This document shows positions 40,269 through 47,653 of a stretch of 49,457 nucleotides of DNA, in pieces. The notes under the pieces were generated by a model. The model was not told the origin of the DNA, searched no databases, and worked only from the letters and a program-made list of their open reading frames with translations. Position 1 is the first letter of the stretch. Each line of letters begins with the position of its first letter. The position numbers and the translations under genes were made by a program. This DNA comes from an uncultured Clostridia bacterium. Its GTDB lineage: Bacteria > Bacillota > Clostridia > UBA1381. The DNA lies in assembly GCA_934486735.1 (NCBI GenBank), contig CAKSQL010000020.1, positions 1 through 49,457 on the forward strand, written 5' to 3'.

Positions 40269-40637
40269 TTACAGAACTTCGGGAGCCAATGACAAAATCT
40301 TCATGTACTCTTTATCTCTCAGTTCTCTTGCTACCGGACCGAAAATACGTGTACCTCTCGGATTTTTATCATCTCTTACGATAACGGCCGCATTTTCGTC
40401 GAAACGAATATAAGAGCCATCCGGACGTCTTGTTTCCTTAACAGTTCTTACAACAACGGCTTTAACTACATCACCTTTTTTAACAACGCCGCCCGGTGTT
40501 GCCTTTTTGACAGAACAAATTATCTCATCACCGACAGCTGCATATCTTTTCTTTGAACCGCCCATAACACGGATGCACATAACTTCCTTTGCGCCTGTGT
40601 TGTCTGCGACTCTCAAAAGTGTTTGTTGCTGGATCAT
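40269..40637 (-). CDS. rplN: 50S ribosomal protein L14
   Basis: A 122-residue L14: 'MIQQQTLLRVADNTGAKEVM', 'CIRVMGGSKKRYAAVGDEII', 'DGSYIRFDENAAVIVRDDKN', 'PRGTRIFGPVARELRDKEYM'. At the subunit interface near bridge B8 and the RsfS site. Standard size. Confidence 0.98.
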   Translation of the reverse strand: MIQQQTLLRVADNTGAKEVMCIRVMGGSKKRYAAVGDEIICSVKKATPGGVVKKGDVVKAVVVRTVKETRRPDGSYIRFDENAAVIVRDDKNPRGTRIFGPVARELRDKEYMKILSLAPEVL

Positions 40638-40668
40638 GTTTTCTCCTCCTTCCCGGCAACAGCCGAAA

Positions 40669-40926
40669 TTACTGTGCCTTTTCTACAATCTCAACCAGTC
40701 TCCATCTCTTGTCCTTGGACAACGGTCTGGTTTCCATAACCTTTACCTTATCGCCCTTTGCGCAGATATTTTCTTCGTCATGCGCCTTAAGCTTATAGGT
40801 TCTTTTAACAACTTTTCCATAAAGCGGATGCTTAACGCTGTATTCAATAGCAACCACGATGGTTTTATCCATTTTATTGCTTATTACCTTACCGATTTTC
40901 ACCTTACGGCTGTTTCTCTCTGCCAT
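40669..40926 (-). CDS. rpsQ: 30S ribosomal protein S17
   Basis: An 85-residue OB-fold S17: 'KVKIGKVISNKMDKTIVVAI', 'EYSVKHPLYGKVVKRTYKLK', 'AHDEENICAKGDKVKVMETR', 'PLSKDKRWRLVEIVEKAQ'. Binds 16S rRNA helices 7 and 11. Spacer of 72 nt from rpmC. Confidence 0.98.
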   Translation of the reverse strand: MAERNSRKVKIGKVISNKMDKTIVVAIEYSVKHPLYGKVVKRTYKLKAHDEENICAKGDKVKVMETRPLSKDKRWRLVEIVEKAQ

Positions 40927-40998
40927 ATAAGTGTTCCTCCTTTCAAAAATTTCGAATTGCTACGTTTAATTCATTGCTCTGTATGGGAAAATCCCGGA

Positions 40999-41202
40999 TT
41001 ACATTGCAGAACCTTCTAATTCTCTCTCATGAATGATGGTTTTAATGCGAGCGATTGTTTTCTTGACGTCGCCAATTCTCTGAGGATTTTCCAATTGGTT
41101 AATAGCGTTTTGAAATCTCAGGTTGAATAATTCCTTTTTGCACTCTGCGAGCTTTTCGGTCAATTCAACCGATGACAATTCTCTAAGCTCATTTACTTTC
41201 AT
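40999..41202 (-). CDS. rpmC: 50S ribosomal protein L29
   Basis: A 67-residue two-helix L29: 'MKVNELRELSSVELTEKLAE', 'CKKELFNLRFQNAINQLENP', 'QRIGDVKKTIARIKTIIHER'. Sits at the tunnel exit and helps dock trigger factor and SRP. It starts 2 nt after the rplP stop. Confidence 0.98.
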   Translation of the reverse strand: MKVNELRELSSVELTEKLAECKKELFNLRFQNAINQLENPQRIGDVKKTIARIKTIIHERELEGSAM

Positions 41203-41204
41203 TC

Positions 41205-41627
41205 TTATTCACCATCCTCTGCTTCACGTTTTACAAACTTACACTTAACCGGCAGCTTGTGCATAGCAAGACGAAGTGCCTCGCGGGCAACCTCCTCACT
41301 TACTCCGCCGATTTCGAACATAACTCTGCCCGGCTTAACAACCGCAACCCAGTACTCGGGGCTTCCTTTACCGGAACCCATTCGAGTCTCGGCAGGTTTT
41401 TGAGTGATAGGCTTGTCGGGGAATATCTTTATCCAAACCTGACCGCCTCTTTTTGTGTATCTTGTCATAGCAATACGGGCAGCTTCTATCTGTCTTGAAG
41501 TTATCCATGACGGCTCAAGTGCCTGCAAACCGTACTCACCGTTCGAAACAACGTTGCCGCGTGTTGCCTTACCTTTCATTCTGCCGCGCATAACTTTTCT
41601 GTGTTTAACTCTCTTAGGTAACAACAT
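41205..41627 (-). CDS. rplP: 50S ribosomal protein L16
   Basis: A 140-residue L16: 'MLLPKRVKHRKVMRGRMKGK', 'NGEYGLQALEPSWITSRQIE', 'AARIAMTRYTKRGGQVWIKI', 'FPDKPITQKPAETRMGSGKG'. Contacts A-site tRNA and is added late in 50S assembly, in Bacillus with help from RbgA, which is encoded divergently at 46764. It starts 2 nt after the rpsC stop. Confidence 0.98.
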   Translation of the reverse strand: MLLPKRVKHRKVMRGRMKGKATRGNVVSNGEYGLQALEPSWITSRQIEAARIAMTRYTKRGGQVWIKIFPDKPITQKPAETRMGSGKGSPEYWVAVVKPGRVMFEIGGVSEEVAREALRLAMHKLPVKCKFVKREAEDGE

Positions 41628-41629
41628 GA

Positions 41630-42325
41630 TTATCTGCCTCCCTTCGGTCTTCTCTGAGGACGCTCACGACGCGGCTCCTGCTCTGCTTTTCTGTTGTCGT
41701 GCAGAACTTCGCCCTTGTATATCCATACCTTTACGCCAATGATTCCGTAAGTTGTTGCAGCTTCAGCAAAACCGTAGTCGATATCGGCTCTTAAAGTCTG
41801 CAGAGGAATTGTACCCTCGTGATACTGCTCTGTTCTTGCGATTTCCGCGCCGCCTACACGACCCGAAACGCTTGTTTTGATACCCTTAACGCCGAGACGC
41901 ATTGCTCTGCCCATAACCTGCTTCATAGCACGTCTGAACGAAATTCTCTTTTCAAGCTGTGCTGCAATATTTTCAGCAACGAGCTGTGCGTTTGTGTCGG
42001 GTTGTTTAACCTCCATTATGTTAATATTAACGCTTCTGGAAGTCATTTTTTCCAGCTGAACCTTCAGCTTGTCAATTTCCGAGCCTGCCTTACCGATTAT
42101 GAAACCGGGCTTTGCGGCATGAATTGTAACAAAAATCTTATTCTGCTTACGCTCGATAACGATTTTTGCAACGCCTGAATCATAGCAAGCCTTCTTGACA
42201 AATTTTCTTATTTTGTAATCTTCAACCAGTTGGTCTCCGAAATCTTTTTTACCGGCAATCCACTTAGAGTCCCAATCCTTAATGATTCCGACTCTTAAGC
42301 CATGAGGATTAACTTTCTGTCCCAT
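41630..42325 (-). CDS. rpsC: 30S ribosomal protein S3
   Basis: A 231-residue S3: 'MGQKVNPHGLRVGIIKDWDS', a KH domain with 'VTIHAAKPGFIIGKAGSEID', and the C-domain 'GVKGIKTSVSGRVGGAEIAR', 'GTIPLQTLRADIDYGFAEA', then a basic tail. Forms part of the mRNA entry tunnel. Standard length. Confidence 0.98.
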   Translation of the reverse strand: MGQKVNPHGLRVGIIKDWDSKWIAGKKDFGDQLVEDYKIRKFVKKACYDSGVAKIVIERKQNKIFVTIHAAKPGFIIGKAGSEIDKLKVQLEKMTSRSVNINIMEVKQPDTNAQLVAENIAAQLEKRISFRRAMKQVMGRAMRLGVKGIKTSVSGRVGGAEIARTEQYHEGTIPLQTLRADIDYGFAEAATTYGIIGVKVWIYKGEVLHDNRKAEQEPRRERPQRRPKGGR

Positions 42326-42350
42326 CAGGAAATACCTCCTTTTTTTAAAA

Positions 42351-42686
42351 TTATTCTTTTTCCTTTAAAACCAAAGTAATATGGCTTGTTCTCTTTAAAA
42401 TTCTGAACGCTCTGCCCTGTGCTCTGGGTCTTACTCTCTTAAGAGTCGGACCTTGAGATGCAAAACATTCCGATACATATAATTCATTGACATCCATATT
42501 ATGATTGTTTACAGCGTTTGCAATAGCAGACGCCAACAATTTTTCCAGATACTCGCTTGCAGCTTTAGGAGTATTTTTAAGAATACCCATAGCCACGCCT
42601 ACCGGCTTGTTTCTTATAAGGTCTAAAACAATTTTAACCTTTCTGGAAGAAATGCGAGCATATCTTAAAGTTGCACGTGCTTCCAT
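42351..42686 (-). CDS. rplV: 50S ribosomal protein L22
   Basis: A 111-residue L22: 'MEARATLRYARISSRKVKIV', 'LDLIRNKPVGVAMGILKNTP', and the extended hairpin region 'EGPTLKRVRPRAQGRAF'-like (here 'SQGPTLKRVRPRAQGRAFRI') that lines the exit tunnel. Standard size. Confidence 0.98.
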   Translation of the reverse strand: MEARATLRYARISSRKVKIVLDLIRNKPVGVAMGILKNTPKAASEYLEKLLASAIANAVNNHNMDVNELYVSECFASQGPTLKRVRPRAQGRAFRILKRTSHITLVLKEKE

Positions 42687-42722
42687 GTTATGGATTCCTC
42701 CTTTCGACTTCTTATGAGTTCA

Positions 42723-42995
42723 TTATCTTGAAGTTTTCGCACCGGCATGTCCCTTAAAGGTTCTTGTCGGAGCAAATTCTCCCAGTCTGTGACCTACCAT
42801 ATCCTCGCTGATAAATACAGGGACATGCTTTCTGCCGTCGTGAACGGCAATTGTATGACCTACCATTTCGGGGAAGATAGTAGAAGCTCTTGACCAGGTT
42901 TTAACAACCTTTTTTTCGTTTGCAGCGTTCATTGCATCAATTCTTTTCATCAAGCGCTCTTCGACGAAAGGTCCTTTTTTAAGTGATCTACCCAT
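42723..42995 (-). CDS. rpsS: 30S ribosomal protein S19
   Basis: A 90-residue S19: 'MGRSLKKGPFVEERLMKRID', 'VVKTWSRASTIFPEMVGHTI', 'AVHDGRKHVPVFISEDMVGH', 'RLGEFAPTRTFKGHAGAKTS'. In the 30S head next to S13. It starts 30 nt after the rplB stop. Confidence 0.98.
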   Translation of the reverse strand: MGRSLKKGPFVEERLMKRIDAMNAANEKKVVKTWSRASTIFPEMVGHTIAVHDGRKHVPVFISEDMVGHRLGEFAPTRTFKGHAGAKTSR

Positions 42996-43025
42996 TTAGT
43001 ATTTCCTCCTTTCGGAAAACGGTTA

Positions 43026-43859
43026 TTATTTCGCGTTTCTTCTCTTAACGATAAATTTATCGCTCTTATTCTTTTTCTTTCTTGTCTTATATCCGAGCGC
43101 CGGTTTACCCCACGGAGTAACAGGTGCGGGACGTCCGATAGGCGACTTACCTTCACCACCGCCGTGCGGATGGTCATTTGGGTTCATAACAACACCGCGG
43201 ACTGTAGGTCTCCAGCCCATGTGACGCTTTCTTCCGGCTTTACCGATAGAAATATTTTCATGCTGCTGATTTCCGACAATACCGATTGTAGCTTTACATT
43301 CCATACGAACCATACGAACTTCGCCGGATGGCAGACGAACCTGTGCATATGCACCCTCTTTTGCCATCAGCTGTGCCGAGTTACCTGCCGAACGAACAAG
43401 CTGTCCGCCTTTTCCGGGATACAATTCAATATTGTGAATCAGTGTACCTACCGGAATATCACGAATGAATAAAGCGTTGCCCGGTTTGATATCAGCGCCC
43501 TCACCGGACACAATAACGTCTCCGTCTGTGAGTCCCAAAGGTGCGATGATGTATGACTTTGTGCCGTCCTCGTATTGAATGAGCGCAATGTTTGCACTTC
43601 TGTTAGGATCGTATTCGATTCCGATAACAGTTGCCGGCATACCGTCTTTATTTCTCTTAAAATCAATGATTCTGTATTTTCTTCTGTTACCGCCGCCTCT
43701 GTGACGAACAGTAATTCTGCCGTATGAGTTTCTGCCCGCATTTTTCTTCAAAGATTCAAGCAAAGAACGCTCGGGAGAGTTCTTTGTGACCTCGGAAAAG
43801 TCCGAAACAGTCATAAATCTTCTTGCAGGAGAAGTAGGCTTAAAATTTCTTATAGCCAT
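43026..43859 (-). CDS. rplB: 50S ribosomal protein L2
   Basis: A 277-residue L2: 'MAIRNFKPTSPARRFMTVSD', 'YGRITVRHRGGGNRRKYRII', and the C-terminal 'GVVMNPNDHPHGGGEGKSPI' with the conserved His implicated in peptidyl-transferase support. The ATG at 43859 was chosen over an in-frame GTG four codons upstream because the GTG lies inside the AAGGAG site. Confidence 0.98.
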   Translation of the reverse strand: MAIRNFKPTSPARRFMTVSDFSEVTKNSPERSLLESLKKNAGRNSYGRITVRHRGGGNRRKYRIIDFKRNKDGMPATVIGIEYDPNRSANIALIQYEDGTKSYIIAPLGLTDGDVIVSGEGADIKPGNALFIRDIPVGTLIHNIELYPGKGGQLVRSAGNSAQLMAKEGAYAQVRLPSGEVRMVRMECKATIGIVGNQQHENISIGKAGRKRHMGWRPTVRGVVMNPNDHPHGGGEGKSPIGRPAPVTPWGKPALGYKTRKKKNKSDKFIVKRRNAK

Positions 43860-43935
43860 TTCTTTTTTCACTCCTTATCTGAAATTCAAAAGTCCGAAAG
43901 AGCTTTTAGCTTTTCCGAAAATAATCGTTTTTAAA

Positions 43936-44241
43936 TTACATCTCGAAGAATTCAATGGTCTTGCTGCCGGGCTTCAAGGTTACGATTGCCTTTTTCCAAG
44001 ACGCTCTTTTGCCCTGATACTTACCCATTCTCTTAACCTTGCCTTCAACGCGCATAGTATTAACTGCTGCAACCTGTACTCCGAAAATCTCTTCAACAGC
44101 CTTTTTGATTTCAATCTTGTTAACTGTTGTGGGAACTTCGAAAGTGTATCTGTTTATCTGATTGCCCTCTCTGTCAAATACAGGCTCCATGCTGCGTTCA
44201 GAGATGATTGGTCTTCTGATAATATCATGTGCATACTTCAT
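43936..44241 (-). CDS. rplW: 50S ribosomal protein L23
   Basis: A 101-residue L23: 'AHDIIRRPIISERSMEPVFD', 'YTFEVPTTVNKIEIKKAVEE', 'IFGVQVAAVNTMRVEGKVKR', ending 'KAIVTLKPGSKTIEFFEM'. At the tunnel exit; docking site for trigger factor and SRP. Start overlaps the rplD stop by one base, so translation is coupled. Confidence 0.98.
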   Translation of the reverse strand: MKYAHDIIRRPIISERSMEPVFDREGNQINRYTFEVPTTVNKIEIKKAVEEIFGVQVAAVNTMRVEGKVKRMGKYQGKRASWKKAIVTLKPGSKTIEFFEM

Positions 44242-44864
44242 TAGCAGAGCACCTCCTCTAATTTAGCAACTGCCTCCTTGGACAAAATAAGCTTGTCGTG
44301 CTTCAATACCTCGTAAGTGTTCAAGGTTCCGACATATGTCGGTGTAACACCCTTGATATTTCTTGCCGACTTGTAGATGTTTTCATCACATTCAGCTGTT
44401 ACAATCAATGCTTTTGAGCTGATTTCCAGACCTTTGAGCATTTTTGCGATTGTGGCTGTTTTGATTTCGTCCATCTTCAAATCCTCGATGACAAAAATTT
44501 CATAAGCTTCATATTTTGCCGAAAGTGCAGATTTCAATGCAATCTTCTTAACCTTCTTGTTTACGCTATATCTGTAATCACGGGGTTTAGGTCCCAGTGC
44601 AACACCGCCGCCTGTCCATTGAGGAGCACGGATGCTTCCCTGTCTTGCACGGCCTGTTCCCTTCTGACGCCAGGGCTTGATTCCGCCGCCGCGTACTTCT
44701 GTACGTGTCTTTGTGCTTTGTGTACCCTGTCTTTGGTTTGCAAGATAATTAACAACTACCTGATGCAAAACCGCTTTATTCACTTCAGCTGCAAAAATCG
44801 CTTCGCTTACTTCCATCGAACCGGTTTTAGCGCCTTCCATGTTATATACAGCTACTGTAGGCAT
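44241..44864 (-). CDS. rplD: 50S ribosomal protein L4
   Basis: A 207-residue L4: 'MPTVAVYNMEGAKTGSMEVS', the tunnel loop 'RQGTQSTKTRTEVRGGGIKP', 'WRQKGTGRARQGSIRAPQWT', and 'ILSKEAVAKLEEVL' at the end. In E. coli L4 represses the S10 operon through its leader; here the long leader upstream of rpsJ could serve such a role, but that is untested. AAAGGAGG precedes the ATG. Confidence 0.98.
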   Translation of the reverse strand: MPTVAVYNMEGAKTGSMEVSEAIFAAEVNKAVLHQVVVNYLANQRQGTQSTKTRTEVRGGGIKPWRQKGTGRARQGSIRAPQWTGGGVALGPKPRDYRYSVNKKVKKIALKSALSAKYEAYEIFVIEDLKMDEIKTATIAKMLKGLEISSKALIVTAECDENIYKSARNIKGVTPTYVGTLNTYEVLKHDKLILSKEAVAKLEEVLC

Positions 44865-44892
44865 AGCTTAATCCTCCTTTCCTAAAACCCTA

Positions 44893-45522
44893 TTACGCTT
44901 TCACGCTGTTTCTTATAGTAACAAGTCCGCCCTTAACGCCCGGGACAGCACCCTTTAAGAGGATGAGATTGTTCTCGGCGTCAACCTTAACAACTTCCAG
45001 ATTCTGAACTGTTACCTTAACAACACCCATATGACCGGGGAGCTTTTTGCCCTTCATAACTCTGCCCGGATTAGAGCAGGCTCCCATAGAACCCGAACCT
45101 CTGTGATAACCCGAACCGTGAGCCATAGGACCTCTGTGCAGTCCCCATCTCTTCATAGGACCTGCAAAGCCTTTACCCTTGCTGATGCCTGTTACATCAA
45201 TCTTTTCACCGGCTTCGAAAGCGTCCGCCTTAACTTCGTCTCCGACATTCAATGCTGCGCAGTCGTCAAGTCTGAATTCTTTCAGATACTTTTTGTTTGC
45301 CACGTCAGCCTTTGCAAAGTGACCCTTCTTGGGTTTGTTCAGAGCCTTTTCCTTTACATCGCCGAAACCGAGCTGTACGGATTCGTAACCATCGTTATCA
45401 ATGGTTTTCTTTTGCACAACAACGCATGGACCTGCCGCAATAACGGTTACCGGAATAACCTTGCCGTCTGCGTCAAAAATCTGAGTCATGCCCAACTTTG
45501 TGCCCATAATTGCTTTTTTCAT
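44893..45522 (-). CDS. rplC: 50S ribosomal protein L3
   Basis: A 209-residue L3: 'KKAIMGTKLGMTQIFDADGK', 'VTGISKGKGFAGPMKRWGLH', 'RGPMAHGSGYHRGSGSMGAC', 'SNPGRVMKGKKLPGHMGVVK'. Early assembly protein reaching the peptidyl-transferase centre. ATG at 45522 has AAAGGA 9 nt upstream; the open frame extends 20 codons further without a site. Confidence 0.98.
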   Translation of the reverse strand: MKKAIMGTKLGMTQIFDADGKVIPVTVIAAGPCVVVQKKTIDNDGYESVQLGFGDVKEKALNKPKKGHFAKADVANKKYLKEFRLDDCAALNVGDEVKADAFEAGEKIDVTGISKGKGFAGPMKRWGLHRGPMAHGSGYHRGSGSMGACSNPGRVMKGKKLPGHMGVVKVTVQNLEVVKVDAENNLILLKGAVPGVKGGLVTIRNSVKA

Positions 45523-45676
45523 TTTCTTCATTCCTTTCTTAAAACAGTTATTGGTTCCCACAAAAAAGCGGAATAGGAACATTTACCTGCATCATAGCAC
45601 GTTTTTTCGCGCTACTGCCACCCTGTCCGGGGCAACGTCCCGCGGGCTTTATATTTAGGAAATAAATCCTCTCGGC
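45523..45676 (-). promoter_or_regulatory. 154-nt rpsJ-rplC spacer with hairpin
   Basis: A relatively long gap. In transcript order it contains TAGCGCG-AAAAAA-CGTGCTA, a 7-bp stem with one G-U pair, and GC-rich text around 45620-45650 (CCCGCGGGACGTTGCCCC) that can also pair. No T-run follows. Could tune rplC translation or mRNA processing; nothing recognised. Confidence 0.3.
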
Positions 45677-45991
45677 TTACTTTTGGATGACGTTGATTTC
45701 AACGCCGGCAGGTAAGTCGATTTTGATTAACGCCTCCATGGTTTTTGCACCAGGAACAACGATATCAATCAATCTCTTATGAGTTCTTCTTTCGAACTGC
45801 TCACGAGAATCCTTATACTTATGAACCGCTCTCAATATTGTGATTACTTCCTTGTCGGTCGGCAGAGGTATAGGACCGGAAACCTTTGCGCCGGTTCTTT
45901 TTGCAATCTCAACGATTTTCTCTGCTGACTGATCGAGAACAGCATGATCATAAGCCTTAAGCTTAATTCTGATTTTCTGATTTGCTGCCAT
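45677..45991 (-). CDS. rpsJ: 30S ribosomal protein S10
   Basis: A 104-residue S10: 'KIRIKLKAYDHAVLDQSAEK', 'GPIPLPTDKEVITILRAVHK', 'YKDSREQFERRTHKRLIDIV', 'MEALIKIDLPAGVEINV'. Part of the 30S head and the NusB-S10 antitermination partner. First structural gene of the superoperon; AGGAGGG lies 8 nt before the ATG. Confidence 0.98.
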   Translation of the reverse strand: MAANQKIRIKLKAYDHAVLDQSAEKIVEIAKRTGAKVSGPIPLPTDKEVITILRAVHKYKDSREQFERRTHKRLIDIVVPGAKTMEALIKIDLPAGVEINVIQK

Positions 45992-46162
45992 ACTTTTTCC
46001 CTCCTATTTAAGTCTGATTTTCGGGCGGCCGCAAAAGCTTTCGCTTTTCCAATCACCCAAAGTCTGATTTGAGATTCGGAAATTTTAAAAATTTCCTACA
46101 TTGTGTAATCCTGCACGACAGCTCGGTGTGTTTTTACACACTGCCGGGTGTTTCTATCCACC

Positions 46163-46202
46163 CTCAAAATAAAACCCGAAATCCTTATATTGGTTTCCGG
46201 GT
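46163..46202 (-). terminator. Intrinsic-terminator-like hairpin in the S10 leader
   Basis: On the minus strand ACCCGGAAACC (46202-46192) pairs with GGATTTCGGGT (46183-46173), an 11-bp stem with one mismatch and one G-U pair, followed at once by TTTTATTTT (46172-46164). It lies between the presumed promoter and rpsJ. It could end the short ORF's transcript or act as an attenuator. Confidence 0.65.
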
Positions 46203-46263
46203 AGTCAAATTCGCCGCTTTTTTTAACCCTTTCCTCCCGAAATCGCACATATGCCGCCCTTTT

Positions 46264-46446
46264 TTATCGTACAGCTTTTGCGCACACAGCCGTCCGCACC
46301 GCTTTGAAATACTCATACGAATATTCCTGCGGAACATGCCATGTCGGTTGAAAATATAATATGCAGCGTGACCTGTCGCCCGGTTTCATGAATCGGACAT
46401 TCTCCACGGAAAAACCGGACTTTTTGTCCGCAACCTCCCGCTTCAT
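46264..46446 (-). CDS. Possible 60-residue leader ORF
   Basis: ATG at 46444-46446, about 20 nt after the predicted transcription start, running 60 codons to a stop 60 nt before the terminator-like hairpin. The product would be basic and aromatic ('VRFMKPGDRSRCILYFQPTW', 'HVPQEYSYEYFKAVRTAV'). No ribosome binding site is visible before the ATG, and the start region contains its own CGGAC-AAAAA-GTCCG-GTTTTT hairpin (46410-46433). I do not recognise it. It may be a true small gene, a leader peptide, a decayed gene, or chance. Confidence 0.25.
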   Translation of the reverse strand: MKREVADKKSGFSVENVRFMKPGDRSRCILYFQPTWHVPQEYSYEYFKAVRTAVCAKAVR

Positions 46447-46472
46447 CGTTTGTCAAGTGTCACAACATTAAT

Positions 46473-46501
46473 ATTATATATGAAAATTACTGAAATTGCA
46501 A
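46473..46501 (-). promoter_or_regulatory. Presumed promoter of the ribosomal superoperon
   Basis: Minus strand TTGCAA (46501-46496), 17-nt spacer, TATAAT (46478-46473). It is the best promoter-like sequence facing rpsJ in the 760-nt divergent spacer. It would give a leader of about 475 nt. Confidence 0.7.
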
Positions 46502-46689
46502 GGGTTTTACGTAAATTTGTTATTTTATTTTTTAACAAAATTTCACGAAATTTTATCTCTGTTTTAGGGCAATTTGTATGATACGAATTTTATTTGTGAA
46601 AAGTGTGCAAAAGTCTTGTTTTCTGCAGTGTTTTCATGGTATTTTGCAACAAACAAACGGATAAATTATCCGCTGTTGTATTTTTTTCA

Positions 46690-46718
46690 TTGATTTTATC
46701 CGGAATTTAGTGTACAAT
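46690..46718 (+). promoter_or_regulatory. Promoter of rbgA
   Basis: TTGATT (46690-46695), 17-nt spacer, TACAAT (46713-46718), about 40 nt before the rbgA start. It diverges from the presumed S10-operon promoter about 190 nt away; the sequence between is very AT-rich. Confidence 0.7.
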
Positions 46719-46763
46719 ATATAATAAGTAGTCAAAAACGAACAGAAAGGTTATGTGATATAT

Positions 46764-47624
46764 ATGCAGCTTCAATGGTATCCCGGGCATATGGCAAAAA
46801 CACGCCGGCTTATAGAAGAAAATCTCAAATTTATAGATGTTGTAATAGAGATCACCGATGCGAGGATTCCTTTTTCGTCAAGGAATCCCTGCTTTGACGA
46901 TATGCTGGGCAAAAAACCGAGGCTTGTGGTCCTGAATAAAAGCGACCTTGCCGACAAAACCGTCACAAAGCTGTGGCTCGATTGGTATGCCAAGGCAGGC
47001 ATAAACGTGTTGCCGATAAGCTGCACTACCGGTGCCGGCATATCCTCCATCGCCGACCGTGCACGCGGAATGATAAAGGGCAGGCTTGAGCGTGAAAAGG
47101 AAAAAGGACTCACACGCGCGGTCAAGGTTATGATGGTAGGCATCCCGAATGTAGGCAAATCGAGTCTTATCAACCGACTCGCCGGTAAGGCGAGTGCAAA
47201 GACCGGCGACCGCCCGGGTGTAACGCGCGGAAAGCAGTGGCTTCGTCTCAAAAACGGACTGGAGCTTTTGGACACACCCGGAATACTCCCTCCGAAGTTT
47301 GAGGATCAGCAGGCAGCAAAAAACCTTGCCTACACCGGCGCAATCAAGGACGAGATTATGAATATCGAATTGCTGTCCCACTCCCTTTTGGACTATCTTA
47401 AAGTCAACTACGCCCCCGAGCTTTCGGCACGGTATAAAATAAACGGCTTTGAAGATTTGGAGGGGTATGAAATATTGGAACTTATCGGCAGAAAGCGCGG
47501 CTGCGTGATATCGGGCGGAGAAATCGACACCGAGCGTGCTGCAAATCTTGTGATAGATGAGTTCCGTGCATGCAGAATAGGAAACATTTCACTTGAAAAG
47601 CCGCAGGACCTTGCAGAAGCTTAA
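46764..47624 (+). CDS. rbgA: Ribosome biogenesis GTPase RbgA (YlqF)
   Basis: A 286-residue circularly permuted GTPase required for late 50S assembly in Bacillus. G4 (NKSD, 58-61) precedes G1 (GIPNVGKS, 126-133) and G3 (DTPG, 170-173). The N-terminus 'MQLQWYPGHMAKTRRLI' matches RbgA. The C-terminal ANTAR-like helical domain is present. I chose the ATG at 46764 by homology to 'xxIQWFPGHMAK' starts; a GTG three codons earlier is closer to AGAAAGG and is a real alternative. It sits divergent to the operon for the proteins whose assembly it checks (such as L16). Confidence 0.96.
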   Translation: MQLQWYPGHMAKTRRLIEENLKFIDVVIEITDARIPFSSRNPCFDDMLGKKPRLVVLNKSDLADKTVTKLWLDWYAKAGINVLPISCTTGAGISSIADRARGMIKGRLEREKEKGLTRAVKVMMVGIPNVGKSSLINRLAGKASAKTGDRPGVTRGKQWLRLKNGLELLDTPGILPPKFEDQQAAKNLAYTGAIKDEIMNIELLSHSLLDYLKVNYAPELSARYKINGFEDLEGYEILELIGRKRGCVISGGEIDTERAANLVIDEFRACRIGNISLEKPQDLAEA

Positions 47625-47653
47625 AAATGCAAAAAGATTGGAGAATTACTGAT

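Larger units (their letters stand above)
45992..46466 (-). promoter_or_regulatory. S10-operon leader, candidate attenuator
   Basis: About 475 nt of transcript from the predicted start site to rpsJ. In order it contains a 60-codon ORF (46446-46264), a terminator-like hairpin (46202-46163), then GTGTGT-AAAA-ACACAC (about 46142-46125), GGAAATTT-TTA-AAATTTCC (about 46097-46078), a GNRA-capped AAAAGC-GAAA-GCTTTT hairpin (about 46050-46034) and the rpsJ ribosome binding site. I found no second promoter between the terminator and rpsJ. The layout suggests regulated read-through. No named r-protein leader family was recognised. Confidence 0.5.
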
